DNA of 64,000 nt from Candidatus Heimdallarchaeota archaeon B3_Heim. Lineage in GTDB: Archaea; Asgardarchaeota; Heimdallarchaeia; Hodarchaeales; Hodarchaeaceae. The DNA is taken from NCBI GenBank assembly GCA_003144275.1, contig NJBF01000016.1, positions 1 through 64,000 of the forward strand, in the 5' to 3' direction. The translations under genes were made by a program, and so were the position numbers. Shown here in pieces: positions 46,513 through 55,969 of this stretch (position 1 is its first letter; the number at the start of each line of letters is the position of its first letter). Below the pieces are notes generated by a model. That model was not told the origin of the DNA, did not search any database, and saw only the letters and a program-made list of their open reading frames with translations.

Positions 46513-48930
46513 ATGAATAATCCGATTGAAAACAAAAAAAACTCCAGAATAAGATCGGGTTCCGATAATTTTTTTGAGAATCAGATTATTTACTGTCCGG
46601 AAACAGACAATCTCAATAGTAGCTTATCTCAACTGAAGAAAAAAAGTCCCAGATTGATTATTTATGATATTTCTCATAATTTCTATCCACCAAAAGTACA
46701 ATTAATTCCTAACGGAAGATTCACAGGGAAGCACAATTGGAAGGCCACTCTTATCTATCATGACGAAATTTCTCTGGACGAATTTTTGAGTCAAATAACT
46801 AATATTTTCAAGATTTCCCGTTCTGTACTGAAATTGGATGGATTTATAGCTGTTAAGGTGAATGGTTCTATCAAATCGTTTATAAAAAAAATTCTGGATA
46901 CTATCTTCCATCAAGAAAATTTTATGAACGAGATTATTTTAAATTCCCCAATACAAATTCACTATTCCAAGGAAAGTGCATTCTTTGAGAGGACTGATTA
47001 TTTCTTATTATATAGCTATTCAAATCCTCAAAAAATAAATCCTGTGTATGATGAAAAGGAAAGTGGAGGGTACTGGCACTCATTTGTATCTAAAGGACAA
47101 GGATCTCCAAAAAATTTTCTTATAAATGGTAAGATGGTTCTATTAAATCCCCCTAGTGGAACTCATTGGAAATTGAAACAGGAATCCATACTTGAACTTT
47201 GTAAGAAAGGACAGATTCGATTGAATAGGAGAGGGAATCCTGAATATTGGGTACCCCCTAAAATCGGGCAAATAATAGATACAAATTGGCTCGATCTAGA
47301 TATCCTTACGATGAGAAATGGAAAAGATCGACGTTCATATTATATGCGGCTCTTCCAGGTGTTATTGACATCAAATCAACTAGTTGTCATTATAAACCCT
47401 AGAGATGTTAAATCTTTAATAGAAGCCTCTAACTTTGATTTAAACTGGACATGTCTGGTTGAGGATAAAAAAACAGTTGATATCCTGAAATCTGAACTTA
47501 TACAGGAAAATATTAATTATTCAGTAGGGTTTGCTCAGAATTCAGAAGTTACACATCTCGATTTGTACAAAATACCCTTACTCGAAGAACAGATAGAGGA
47601 ACTACCTTCGTACAATGAGAAAATCAGTAAATTAAAACCTGTTTCAATGTATTCAAATGATACTAATAAAGAGATTCAAGCTGAAAATGAATTGGGTAAT
47701 ATATTAATTCAGGGAGATTGTCTCCATGTCTTACGTTTACTTCAGACAGAATACCGTCAGGCTATAAAACTAATTTATATTGATCCTCCCTTCTATACTG
47801 GAACCAATGAATTGCTATATATCCCCGTTCAAAAAAGAGAAAGTTCAAATTTTATACAGAACAATAAGTCAGACATTTCGATAAAAACGGTGGCTTATGA
47901 AAATGTATTTACGAGTAACACGCCAATAGAAGACTTTAAACTCTGGTTCAGAAAACGTATTATTCTAATGAGGTCGTTATTACGTCCAGATGGTTTTATA
48001 TTTGTAAGATTTGATTATCATTTTGGTCATTATGCGAGGGAAGTTTTGAATGATATTTTTGGGCAGGAAAATTTTGAGATTGAATTTATTATCCGTCGTA
48101 TGAAAAAGAATTTATCAGAAAAGCAGTTAAATCAACAGACTCACCTAATTGTGCATTCTGATTCGTTATTCGTTTATCGTGGGAGCAAACAGGCAAAGCT
48201 TAGGCATGAAATGATAAAAAAGAGGAGCAGAAAGGGCCAAGATAAAGCAGAAATTGAATATTCCCATGATAATCTGTGGATTGACATTGCTGGATACCAA
48301 AAAGTAAAAAGAACTTTATATCCAACAGAAAATTCTGAAGCCTTATTAAAACGCATTATTGAAATTAGTACTTCAAAAGGTGACATTATTGCTGATTTTT
48401 TTGCTGGGTCAGGGACTACACTCGCTATGGCAGAACAACATGACAGGAAATGGTTGGGTATTGACATTGGAATGTTATCCATCAATGAAATACGGAAAAG
48501 ATTATTGAAGATAGAGGGAAGGGAACCATTTGCATTTCATGAATTAATACTGAAACCTAATAGCCGTGAATCCGACAAAAATAGGGAGTTTGGGATTAAT
48601 ATAAACGTCACCAAGCGTCCAATTGCTCAAGGGACTGAAATAGGAATAACATTAATAAATTTACTGCACTCCTCTCCGTTGAGTAAATTACAACATTATT
48701 CATATTTAGACTTGATCGATTATTGGGAAATTGACTGGTATTATAATAAATCAATGGCAAATATAGGATGGTATTCTTATAGGCAAATAATAAGAAAGGA
48801 GGTAGAAAAGACCATCGCAGTTTCCGCTAGTCATGAATATTCGCATTCTGGGGAATATAACATTTGGATAAATATCATTGATGTCTTTGGAAACTCTCAT
48901 CAGAAGACAATTAAAATTGATTTACTATAA
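46513..48930 (+). CDS. Beta-class DNA methyltransferase with a degenerate N-terminal copy
   Basis: The active domain spans residues about 395-690: GNILIQGDCLHVLRLL, IYIDPPFYTGTNE (D424-P-P-F), LLRPDGFIFVRFDYHFGHY and FFAGSGTTLAMAEQ (F630), the motif order of type III Mod-like N6/N4 enzymes. Residues about 50-330 look like a second, decayed copy: VLKLDGFIAVKVNGSIKSF and IFHQENFMNEIIL match it, but DPPF and FxGxGTT are absent. The C-terminus ends in a small beta-rich piece, EYSHSGEYNIWINIIDVFGN. No nuclease partner is adjacent. It is the last gene of the three-gene operon. Confidence 0.85.
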   Translation: MNNPIENKKNSRIRSGSDNFFENQIIYCPETDNLNSSLSQLKKKSPRLIIYDISHNFYPPKVQLIPNGRFTGKHNWKATLIYHDEISLDEFLSQITNIFKISRSVLKLDGFIAVKVNGSIKSFIKKILDTIFHQENFMNEIILNSPIQIHYSKESAFFERTDYFLLYSYSNPQKINPVYDEKESGGYWHSFVSKGQGSPKNFLINGKMVLLNPPSGTHWKLKQESILELCKKGQIRLNRRGNPEYWVPPKIGQIIDTNWLDLDILTMRNGKDRRSYYMRLFQVLLTSNQLVVIINPRDVKSLIEASNFDLNWTCLVEDKKTVDILKSELIQENINYSVGFAQNSEVTHLDLYKIPLLEEQIEELPSYNEKISKLKPVSMYSNDTNKEIQAENELGNILIQGDCLHVLRLLQTEYRQAIKLIYIDPPFYTGTNELLYIPVQKRESSNFIQNNKSDISIKTVAYENVFTSNTPIEDFKLWFRKRIILMRSLLRPDGFIFVRFDYHFGHYAREVLNDIFGQENFEIEFIIRRMKKNLSEKQLNQQTHLIVHSDSLFVYRGSKQAKLRHEMIKKRSRKGQDKAEIEYSHDNLWIDIAGYQKVKRTLYPTENSEALLKRIIEISTSKGDIIADFFAGSGTTLAMAEQHDRKWLGIDIGMLSINEIRKRLLKIEGREPFAFHELILKPNSRESDKNREFGININVTKRPIAQGTEIGITLINLLHSSPLSKLQHYSYLDLIDYWEIDWYYNKSMANIGWYSYRQIIRKEVEKTIAVSASHEYSHSGEYNIWINIIDVFGNSHQKTIKIDLL

Positions 48931-49026
48931 GCTAAATTAACAAGAAAGATACACATAAACAATCTGGATAGATATATGTATTTAAGACGTCTTATCATAA
49001 GTAATAAACTTTTGTAGGGTAGAATT

Positions 49027-49446
49027 ATGACCGTTATGCATTCAGAAATCGAATTACCTAGAACTTACGAAACAGATATAATAGACATTACTAATAAAGT
49101 AGAAACTGCTGTTAAACATTCCAAAATTCAGGAAGGAATTGTTTCCATATTCAATGCAGGTTCTACTGGTGCTATCATCACTTTGGAGTTTGAACCAGGC
49201 CTCTTGAAAGATATTCCCGAGTTTCTTGAACGAATTATTCCTAAATCAATGACTTATCATCATGAGCAAACGTGGCACGATAATAACGGCCATAGTCATG
49301 TTCGTGCCTCCTTAATGGGTCCTTCTTTAACTGTACCAATCCATAAAGGTAAATTAATTCATGGGACTTGGCAACAAATCGCTTTCCTTGAATTGGATGA
49401 TAAACCTCGTGATAGGCATTTGATTCTAACAATAATTGGGGAATGA
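49027..49446 (+). CDS. YjbQ family protein (UPF0047)
   Basis: This 139-residue protein of the YjbQ family has weak thiamine-phosphate synthase activity in some bacteria and unknown cellular role. The conserved core YHHEQTWHDNNGHSHVRASL, the Gly-Pro turn LMGPSLTVPIHKG, and GTWQQIAFLELDDKPRDR are all present. The short length is normal. It starts 96 bp after the modification operon on the same strand, probably under its own promoter (TATA-like sequence near 48975). Confidence 0.9.
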   Translation: MTVMHSEIELPRTYETDIIDITNKVETAVKHSKIQEGIVSIFNAGSTGAIITLEFEPGLLKDIPEFLERIIPKSMTYHHEQTWHDNNGHSHVRASLMGPSLTVPIHKGKLIHGTWQQIAFLELDDKPRDRHLILTIIGE

Positions 49447-49566
49447 TCTATCAGCTTGAAAATTCCTAATTAATCAACAGCCTTAAAAATATCCTAGATA
49501 ACCACAATTAAGCAAGTAAAGGATTATTCAAGGAAACAAGAAAATCGTTTACGCGAATTTCTTGAA

Positions 49567-50022
49567 TTGAGATTAAGGATTGTTTATCGAGTGACTGTGT
49601 TTGAGGATGCCCATGGGTACTTAAATAGCTCTATTAGGGTTTACGTAAACGCAACCACTACACTTGATAAGTTATTTGCTATTAAACTCGTGGTACTAAG
49701 CATGATCATCGCTGTTGATGCTTTGATGGAAGGTGTTGGAGCAAAATCAAATACTTCATTCCAAAGTCACTTTGAGGATTCCAATTTCTTTTTACCACTG
49801 GCTGCATATGAACAACGTATCACAGAGTTGCAATTGCTTGAAGAACAAAATTCTCAAATCAAAGATTTATCATTAGCCATACGTTTACAACAATCCATTC
49901 ACACGTTAAAGTTTGTATATGGCAAACATGGTTTTCGATCGCTGTTGTCCTTGAACATTAAAGATTTTATCAATAACGCCATGTTTTTTATTTTAGAAAT
50001 AAAAGAATTGGTGGAGACATAA
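49567..50022 (+). CDS. Hypothetical protein
   Basis: I do not recognise this 151-residue protein. It starts with TTG and has an early strand-rich part (RLRIVYRVTVFEDAHGYLNS), a hydrophobic segment (AIKLVVLSMIIAVDALMEGV) and a mostly helical C-terminal half. The frame is open for some 18 codons upstream of the TTG without an alternative start. It is convergent with the TFB gene. Confidence 0.45.
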   Translation: MRLRIVYRVTVFEDAHGYLNSSIRVYVNATTTLDKLFAIKLVVLSMIIAVDALMEGVGAKSNTSFQSHFEDSNFFLPLAAYEQRITELQLLEEQNSQIKDLSLAIRLQQSIHTLKFVYGKHGFRSLLSLNIKDFINNAMFFILEIKELVET

Positions 50023-50053
50023 GCTTCACCTGTTGTGATCTAAACTGAAGAAT

Positions 50054-51052
50054 TTATGCGTTTGCAGATTTCATTTTCTTGCGTACCCAAGCGGTGGGGT
50101 CTTGAATTATGACTGGTTTTGCAGCTGCCCCTCGTTTTACTTCAAATTTTTCCATCCCAAGTCCTCGTGCAAGCTCTTTGAAGCGATTTCTGATGGTGAC
50201 GGGAGTAGTTCTTGCTGGAATAGCAATTTGTTGCTGAGTACGACGCTCACCAGTCTGAATGGAGGCAATATAGATTGCTGCTGCTGCTAATGACATTGGT
50301 ATCTTCCCTATGGTTAATTTTTTATCACGAGCTTCGACTAGGATATCAATAGCGATTTTACGAGTATACATTGTTAATCCGAGATTTTCTCCAAGACGGT
50401 TAACCAGAGTGATTGGATCCGTAGTAGATTTATTCATATTCACATTTTGGAGGAAAATTCGAATGCATCTACCTAATTCCTTAGAAGTTATATTAGCAAC
50501 TTCAGAAGTATCTTTTAAAGTAATAGCGGTTCCTTTTTTACGACAAGCCAAATATATGGCCGCACTCATCATACCAATTACCGATCGCCCTTTAATGAGA
50601 TCTTTTTTGAGAGCTAATTTGTAGATATGGACAGCTGTTTCACATGTGTCATCAGATAAATTTAAATGCGATCTAATGCGTTTTAATTCCATTAATGCAT
50701 TTTTTAAGTTTCGAGTAGTCCGATCTTGGATCCTTTCATCCATTACAGTTAAACGAGCGAATTTTGCTTGTGCTTCTGTGTTCAAGGATTTACCATAGGA
50801 ATCCTTCGATTTACCTCCAATAACGGTTCGTAACTCATTATTGTTTAACAAAGTCGTAGGTAATCCAACTCTGACTCTAGATTTTTCTTCTTGAGCATTA
50901 TACGCTCGCCATTCAGGTTCATGACTGAAAATCGCGCTATTAGCTACTAAACCACATTCTGCGCATATGATTTCACCACGTTGATCGTCATAAACCATAG
51001 CAAGACTCTTACATTCATTACAGCTCTCGTAAGCCAAATTAAAACTCTCCAA
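50054..51052 (-). CDS. tfb: Transcription initiation factor TFB
   Basis: TFB binds TBP and the BRE element and recruits RNA polymerase. The N-terminal zinc ribbon is CNECKSLAMVYDDQRGEIICAECG. The B-finger/linker RVGLPTTL follows, and two cyclin-like repeats begin near residues 130 and 230, the second ending with TTPVTIRNRFKELARGLG. At 332 residues it is of normal length. It starts with TTG at 51052 (MESFNLAYES). A TATA-like sequence lies about 70-80 bp upstream at 51120-51129. Confidence 0.95.
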   Translation of the reverse strand: MESFNLAYESCNECKSLAMVYDDQRGEIICAECGLVANSAIFSHEPEWRAYNAQEEKSRVRVGLPTTLLNNNELRTVIGGKSKDSYGKSLNTEAQAKFARLTVMDERIQDRTTRNLKNALMELKRIRSHLNLSDDTCETAVHIYKLALKKDLIKGRSVIGMMSAAIYLACRKKGTAITLKDTSEVANITSKELGRCIRIFLQNVNMNKSTTDPITLVNRLGENLGLTMYTRKIAIDILVEARDKKLTIGKIPMSLAAAAIYIASIQTGERRTQQQIAIPARTTPVTIRNRFKELARGLGMEKFEVKRGAAAKPVIIQDPTAWVRKKMKSANA

Positions 51053-51119
51053 AGGTATAAATCGATACGAAGTAATTCATCTGTATCACAATTGTCGTTG
51101 AATCATTCACGAAAAATAG

Positions 51120-51129
51120 CTTATAAAAA
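51120..51129 (-). promoter_or_regulatory. TATA-like promoter of the TFB gene
   Basis: On the minus strand CTTTTTATAA is preceded by GTAT. It lies about 70 bp before the TTG start, implying a leader of about 40 nt. Confidence 0.4.
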
Positions 51130-51300
51130 GATACCTAGAGAGAATATCCTTAATATACGTAAATAATGTGTTAATTATGTGTATATATAAATGAAATGTA
51201 AACTCTCCCTCTCACTAGCAAAATGAGTAGATGTAGATCTCCACTCTTTATCGTGTTTATATTGAAAATTGTTAACATCAATTGGTAAAATTGAAGAGGA

Positions 51301-51453
51301 ATGGATCTTCTCTTAATAAATATGGTTGGAAAGCCGAATTACGATCTTTTTGATAAGAAGAAATTACATACAAAAATATTGTTGAAATTAGATTGTCTGA
51401 TCTCGTTTCAATATACAGAAGAGATAGAAATAATTTCTTCTCTTATTTCTTAA
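51301..51453 (+). CDS. Possible short protein
   Basis: An ATG frame of 50 codons (MDLLLINMVGKPNYDLFDKK...) lies in the 440-bp gap between the TFB and HTH genes. AGAGGA ends directly before the ATG, too close to be ideal; an internal ATG at 51322 would be better spaced. No motif is visible. This is a candidate only. Apart from this frame and the TFB promoter, the gap from 51053 to 51492 holds nothing I recognise. Confidence 0.25.
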   Translation: MDLLLINMVGKPNYDLFDKKKLHTKILLKLDCLISFQYTEEIEIISSLIS

Positions 51454-51492
51454 TCAGAAGTTGAGATACACAAAAGGTAAGAGATAATTTTC

Positions 51493-51930
51493 CTATATTT
51501 CATCGTCCATACAGATTTTACAATTTTCGTGGGTAATTCCATATTGTCGGTGAAATTTACACAAAAATTTGCCGTTATCTATAAATTTTAGAATTCGTTG
51601 GACTTCACGTGGGGCGTAGCTATCTTCCTCTGCAATTCGGCGTGCAGACTCAAGGATTTCAGTCATTACCTCTGGCTCAAAGGTAACTTTGTTCCCACGA
51701 GTATTCTTTTTCCCTTCCTTATCCTTATATTGTGAGATAGCTGGTTCTGTGAGCCTGAATTTTTTAGCAATTTCTGTTTGAGGCATGTGATGTTCATTAA
51801 TAAGCGTATTTGTTAGCACGCGACGGATGGCAGGAAGAACGTACCATACAATTACCTCTTGGGGTTGTACGAGTTTTTTCAACCGTTTGGGCCCTGTTTT
51901 AGTATTAGTTTTAGTACCGGACATATCCAT
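51493..51930 (-). CDS. Archaeal HTH transcriptional regulator (COG2522-like)
   Basis: The 145-residue protein has the archaeal pattern QPQEVIVWYVLPAIRRVLTN followed by MPQTEIAKKFRLTEPAISQY, a clear helix-turn-helix. The C-terminus carries four cysteine/histidine residues (CKFHRQYGITHENCKIC) that could bind zinc. Such proteins are predicted DNA-binding regulators in many archaea, with targets unknown. The gene is divergent from HflX with about 170 bp between them. Confidence 0.82.
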   Translation of the reverse strand: MDMSGTKTNTKTGPKRLKKLVQPQEVIVWYVLPAIRRVLTNTLINEHHMPQTEIAKKFRLTEPAISQYKDKEGKKNTRGNKVTFEPEVMTEILESARRIAEEDSYAPREVQRILKFIDNGKFLCKFHRQYGITHENCKICMDDEI

Positions 51931-52097
51931 TCAAATCAAGAGGGATTTCCAAGAAAGATTAACAATCGTTATTCTGTGTTAGTCAACTCAAGATCAGATT
52001 TAAAAACCTTTTTAGAAGAAGGCCGTCAGATATAGACTAAAAAAAGACAATACTCAAATAAAGAACTGTAGAATCTCATAATGTCAGAGATTTTTCT

Positions 52098-53453
52098 TTG
52101 AATGAATATATATCATCGGATGTGAGAATTATACAACAAATGGAGTCAGAATTAATGGAACCAAGAGGGGAGTGTATTCTTATACTTCCATATCCGAATA
52201 CAAAGAATGATCTGTTTCTAAATAATGAAATGCGACTACTAGTGAAGTCATCTAATTATAAAATTATGGAAGAGGTCCAATTACGGATAAATAATCCCAA
52301 GTATCTATTTTCACCCAGTCAACTTGTCGATTTAAAATACAAGATTGGAGAGCAAATAGATTCAATCATAATTGTAGGAGTGCATTTATCAGCTAAACAG
52401 CATATTAATCTGGAAGAAAAACTAGAATGTTTGATAATTGATAAATTTGAATTAGTTCTTGAGATTTTTGCACTCAGAGCCATGATGGAAGAAGCTAAGA
52501 TACAGATTAAATTGGCTCAGCTTAAATATGAAAGTCCTCGGCAAAGATTGAGGTTGATGAATCGTTTAAGCATAGGTGGGGCATGGCATACAGAACGTGC
52601 AGGATTTCGCGGAACAGGAGAAAATCCGTTACATGAATTTGATGCAGGGACTAAAAAACGTGAGGCCCACCTAAAAGGAAAGCTTGCATTATTGAAGCAA
52701 CAACGTGTAGAACGAAGATTGAATCGCAAGAGGTATCACCATGATAGCTTATATGTGAGCATTGTTGGTTATACTTCTGCTGGAAAATCAACTTTGTTAA
52801 ATGCATTAACAAAAACCAATGCAGCCAGTGTTAGTTCTCGACTCTTTGAAACCCTGGATACCCGTATCAGAAGCTTTGTACTAGATGATCTGAAAATCTT
52901 TGTTACAGATACTGTAGGATTCATAGAAGACTTACCCACATTTTTGATTGATTCTTTCAGATCTACTCTTGAAGAAAGTTTAGCTGCAGATATAATATTG
53001 ATAGTAATAGACGCTAGTGAATCATCGTTAGATTTAATTCTTCAAAAGTTAAACGTTACAATTAATACAATAAATGAAATCAACCCTCAAAATAATCGTG
53101 TGCTAGTCATCAATAAAATAGACTTATTAACAGAAAACGAACTTGAAACACGGGAAAATCTTCTGAAAGAACATTTTCCAGAATATGAAATAGTTTGCAT
53201 CTCAGCAAAGGAAAGAATTGAACCTTTAACAAGAGTAATTGAGAAATTTCGTCCTAAAAAGAGTTATTTAATTAAATACACACCCAGTTTTATTTTTCGA
53301 TCCTTTTGTCATGAATTTGCTACAGTTGAAAAGGAAGTATTTGGCGATCACTGGTCAATGATCTTCTCCATTCGTAAGCCAACATACGGTCTCGACTTTA
53401 TAAAACGGAAAGCAGAGACTCTTCAAGTTTCAATTGAAATAGAGGCTGCGTAG
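52098..53453 (+). CDS. hflX: HflX-type GTPase
   Basis: This translation-associated GTPase binds and can split ribosomes. The N-terminal HflX domain and a coiled-coil linker contain GTGENPLHEFDAGTKKREAH. The G domain has GYTSAGKST (G1), DTVGFIEDLP (G3), NKIDL (G4) and SAKE (G5). The length of 451 residues is typical. The TTG at 52098 is the first start; an ATG at 52140 would remove 14 residues. The subtilase gene begins 4 bp after the stop. Confidence 0.93.
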   Translation: MNEYISSDVRIIQQMESELMEPRGECILILPYPNTKNDLFLNNEMRLLVKSSNYKIMEEVQLRINNPKYLFSPSQLVDLKYKIGEQIDSIIIVGVHLSAKQHINLEEKLECLIIDKFELVLEIFALRAMMEEAKIQIKLAQLKYESPRQRLRLMNRLSIGGAWHTERAGFRGTGENPLHEFDAGTKKREAHLKGKLALLKQQRVERRLNRKRYHHDSLYVSIVGYTSAGKSTLLNALTKTNAASVSSRLFETLDTRIRSFVLDDLKIFVTDTVGFIEDLPTFLIDSFRSTLEESLAADIILIVIDASESSLDLILQKLNVTINTINEINPQNNRVLVINKIDLLTENELETRENLLKEHFPEYEIVCISAKERIEPLTRVIEKFRPKKSYLIKYTPSFIFRSFCHEFATVEKEVFGDHWSMIFSIRKPTYGLDFIKRKAETLQVSIEIEAA

Positions 53454-53457
53454 AAGT

Positions 53458-54651
53458 ATGAAGGACCGGTCTATTAGTGTAAGTTTCTTTACTTCCATTT
53501 GGATACTAATTCTTACTAGTTTTTTAAGTCAGCCTATATTCGTTCATGCCTTGAGTGCATCATATTATTGGAACCTGCAGGAAGTGGGTATACCGGGTGC
53601 ATGGATGTATTCCCAAGGATCCTCAGAGATTACTGTTGCTATAATTGATTCAGGCGTAGATTTTACTCACCCTGATTTACAAAACTCGAGGTGGGAGAAT
53701 CCAGGAGAAATTCCCAATAATGGTTGGGACGACGATAACAACGGATATATTGATGATTATGTGGGATGGGATTTTCAGGACAATGATAATAATCCATCAC
53801 CTCCTCTTCCCCCTGTGATCGGGAGTAAGCATGGAACTTTTATCGCAGGTTTAATAGCCGCAGATGATGATGATGATATCTTTGTAGGTGTTGCTCCTTC
53901 TGTCAAGATTATGTCGTTACGTTTTCTTCGTCCTGATCTTAGCTTCTTTGTATCAGATTGGCCAAAATTAGTAGGTGCTATTAATTATGCAGTTGAACAA
54001 GGAGCATTAATCATTAATCTATCCCTACAAGCAAATGGGATCCCTCCAAATGAAGTTTATGAGGCTATCCAGAATGCATACCGAGCAGGGGTTATCATCG
54101 TAGGTGTAACAGGTAATAATAAAAATTATGTGACTTATCCAGGTAATTATAGTGAGGTAATCGCTGTTTCAGCAACAACAAGCTCCCAAGTCATTGCTGA
54201 TTTTTCTGCACCTGGGCAGCAAAATGAGATTTGTGCCCCAGGAGATGACGTATATTCAATTACTGGATATAATTCATCCGTTGTTCTTGGTTCTGGAACT
54301 TCTTATGCTACTCCTCTAGTTTCAGGGTCAGTTGCTTTAATGTTATCCTTAAATCCTGTTTTAACAACTGAAGAAATACGAATGATTTTACATGAATCGT
54401 CTGTTGATTTAGGAGAAGAAGGAAAAGATCTTATATATGGCTATGGCTTATTAAATATTACTTCTGCATTAGAACGAGTTGTTTCAAATTTCAATACTTC
54501 ATCCGTGGATGTTAATTCGACTAGTTCATCAGCTAATTCTTCTCCATTCAACAAAATGGAATCCGATTTGGTTGTATTAGGTATTGCATATGCTCTTTTG
54601 TTGAGCATTGTCATAGTTCTTATTATTAAGAAAGAAATAATCAAATCTTGA
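53458..54651 (+). CDS. Secreted, membrane-anchored subtilisin-like protease
   Basis: This 397-residue S8 peptidase has a signal peptide (about 1-31), the catalytic triad D64 (AIIDSGVDFTHPDL), H125 (GSKHGTFIAG) and S282 (GSGTSYATPLVSG), and N220 for the oxyanion hole. An Asp/Asn-rich loop (residues 89-112) could bind calcium. A Ser/Asn-rich linker leads to a C-terminal membrane helix (about 370-392), so the enzyme is probably tethered outside the cell. The mature domain begins directly after the signal peptide with no room for a propeptide. It starts 4 bp after hflX. Confidence 0.9.
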   Translation: MKDRSISVSFFTSIWILILTSFLSQPIFVHALSASYYWNLQEVGIPGAWMYSQGSSEITVAIIDSGVDFTHPDLQNSRWENPGEIPNNGWDDDNNGYIDDYVGWDFQDNDNNPSPPLPPVIGSKHGTFIAGLIAADDDDDIFVGVAPSVKIMSLRFLRPDLSFFVSDWPKLVGAINYAVEQGALIINLSLQANGIPPNEVYEAIQNAYRAGVIIVGVTGNNKNYVTYPGNYSEVIAVSATTSSQVIADFSAPGQQNEICAPGDDVYSITGYNSSVVLGSGTSYATPLVSGSVALMLSLNPVLTTEEIRMILHESSVDLGEEGKDLIYGYGLLNITSALERVVSNFNTSSVDVNSTSSSANSSPFNKMESDLVVLGIAYALLLSIVIVLIIKKEIIKS

Positions 54652-54665
54652 AATTAAATACCTGC

Positions 54666-55838
54666 TTATTTTTTACCACATTTAACTTTGGTGATTAGAT
54701 CTGCAACCTCTAGAAGATCAGACGTAAGTGGTACAAGCTTCTTCCGAACTCCTTCAGTAAATGCGACTGATCCTATCTCAGTTCCATTGAGGCATGCCAT
54801 TTGTCCAAAATTGTTTTCGATTACAAGTTTTACTGCTTGTACCCCTAATCGAAGTCCCAAAATTCTGTCAAAGGAATTAGGAGTTCCAGCTCGCATTGTG
54901 TGGCCAAGAGTAACCTCACGAATATCATACTCGGCATCTTTTTTTATGAAGTATTCCCGAAGTTTATCTTGATTGTTTAATTCCCTTACAAGGATTTTAG
55001 ACATGTTTAATTTTGCGAGTAGCGGGTTTCCAAAGTCATCTTTTGGTAATTCATCAATATCTTGGGGTGAAATTGTTGTAAAGTCACGTTCTAAAGATTC
55101 TTCTGTTGGAATAGCCCCTTCACTGCAAGCAATAATGTGATATTTACGTCCAGTGTCAACACGATCTTTCAAAATCTTAATAATATCATTTTGTAAATCA
55201 AATGGTTTTTCTGGAATTAACATGATATCTGTACCAGCAGAAATTCCGCTCACTAATGTTAACCACCCTGCATCACGGCCCATTACTTCAACAATGAATA
55301 TACGTTGATGTGAGCGAGCTGTAGTCGTAATGTTGTCCATTGTGTTAGAAGCAAGTTGAATTGCAGACCAGAAACCGAATGTATAGTCAGTACTGGATAG
55401 GTCATTGTCAATCGTTTTTGGAACACCAATAACGTTTGCTCCAGCAAACTTATACATAGCTGCAGCAACTCCTAACGTGTCATCCCCGCCAATTGTAATG
55501 AGTGCGTCAAGTTTTAATTTTTTAACTTGAGAAGCCATCATTTCTGCTGTGTTTTTAATAGCTTTTTCTCGTTCAATGGGATTCTGAATATTTTTGCTCT
55601 TTTTGTACGGATTAGTGCGGGATGTGTAAATCAATGTGCCTCCAACAGTGTGCAGATCATCGAGAGTTGAAACATCTAATTCTCGCGTACGATTCTCTAA
55701 AAACCCCTTCCATCCCTTCTCAATACCAATAACGTTGTAACCAGCATCTGCAGCCTTTAAAAGGATACCATAAATCACACTGTTCAATCCTGGACAATCT
55801 CCTCCACCAGTTAAAATACCTATAGTTTTTGACATCAT
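54666..55838 (-). CDS. pfp: Phosphofructokinase, PPi-dependent type
   Basis: This 390-residue PfkA-superfamily enzyme phosphorylates fructose 6-phosphate. The motifs are ILTGGGDCPGLN, TIGGDDTLGVAAAMY and PKTIDNDL. Asp in GGDDT (for Gly in GGDGS) and Lys in PKTIDND (for Gly in PGTIDND) are the established markers of pyrophosphate rather than ATP as donor. The MGRDAGWLTL and HTMRAGTPNSFDR segments complete the active site. With enolase and PEP synthase in the window, the carbon route could run both ways. Confidence 0.9.
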   Translation of the reverse strand: MMSKTIGILTGGGDCPGLNSVIYGILLKAADAGYNVIGIEKGWKGFLENRTRELDVSTLDDLHTVGGTLIYTSRTNPYKKSKNIQNPIEREKAIKNTAEMMASQVKKLKLDALITIGGDDTLGVAAAMYKFAGANVIGVPKTIDNDLSSTDYTFGFWSAIQLASNTMDNITTTARSHQRIFIVEVMGRDAGWLTLVSGISAGTDIMLIPEKPFDLQNDIIKILKDRVDTGRKYHIIACSEGAIPTEESLERDFTTISPQDIDELPKDDFGNPLLAKLNMSKILVRELNNQDKLREYFIKKDAEYDIREVTLGHTMRAGTPNSFDRILGLRLGVQAVKLVIENNFGQMACLNGTEIGSVAFTEGVRKKLVPLTSDLLEVADLITKVKCGKK

Positions 55839-55969
55839 ACATCGATCCGCTGAGTACCTTCAACAGGATATGTAGATTTACCGTGATGAAATTAATACTT
55901 CTCTCTACCATTACTGGTACTGGAAATTACAATTGAAAGAAAAAAAGGAGAAAGGGAGGTTTATTCCAC

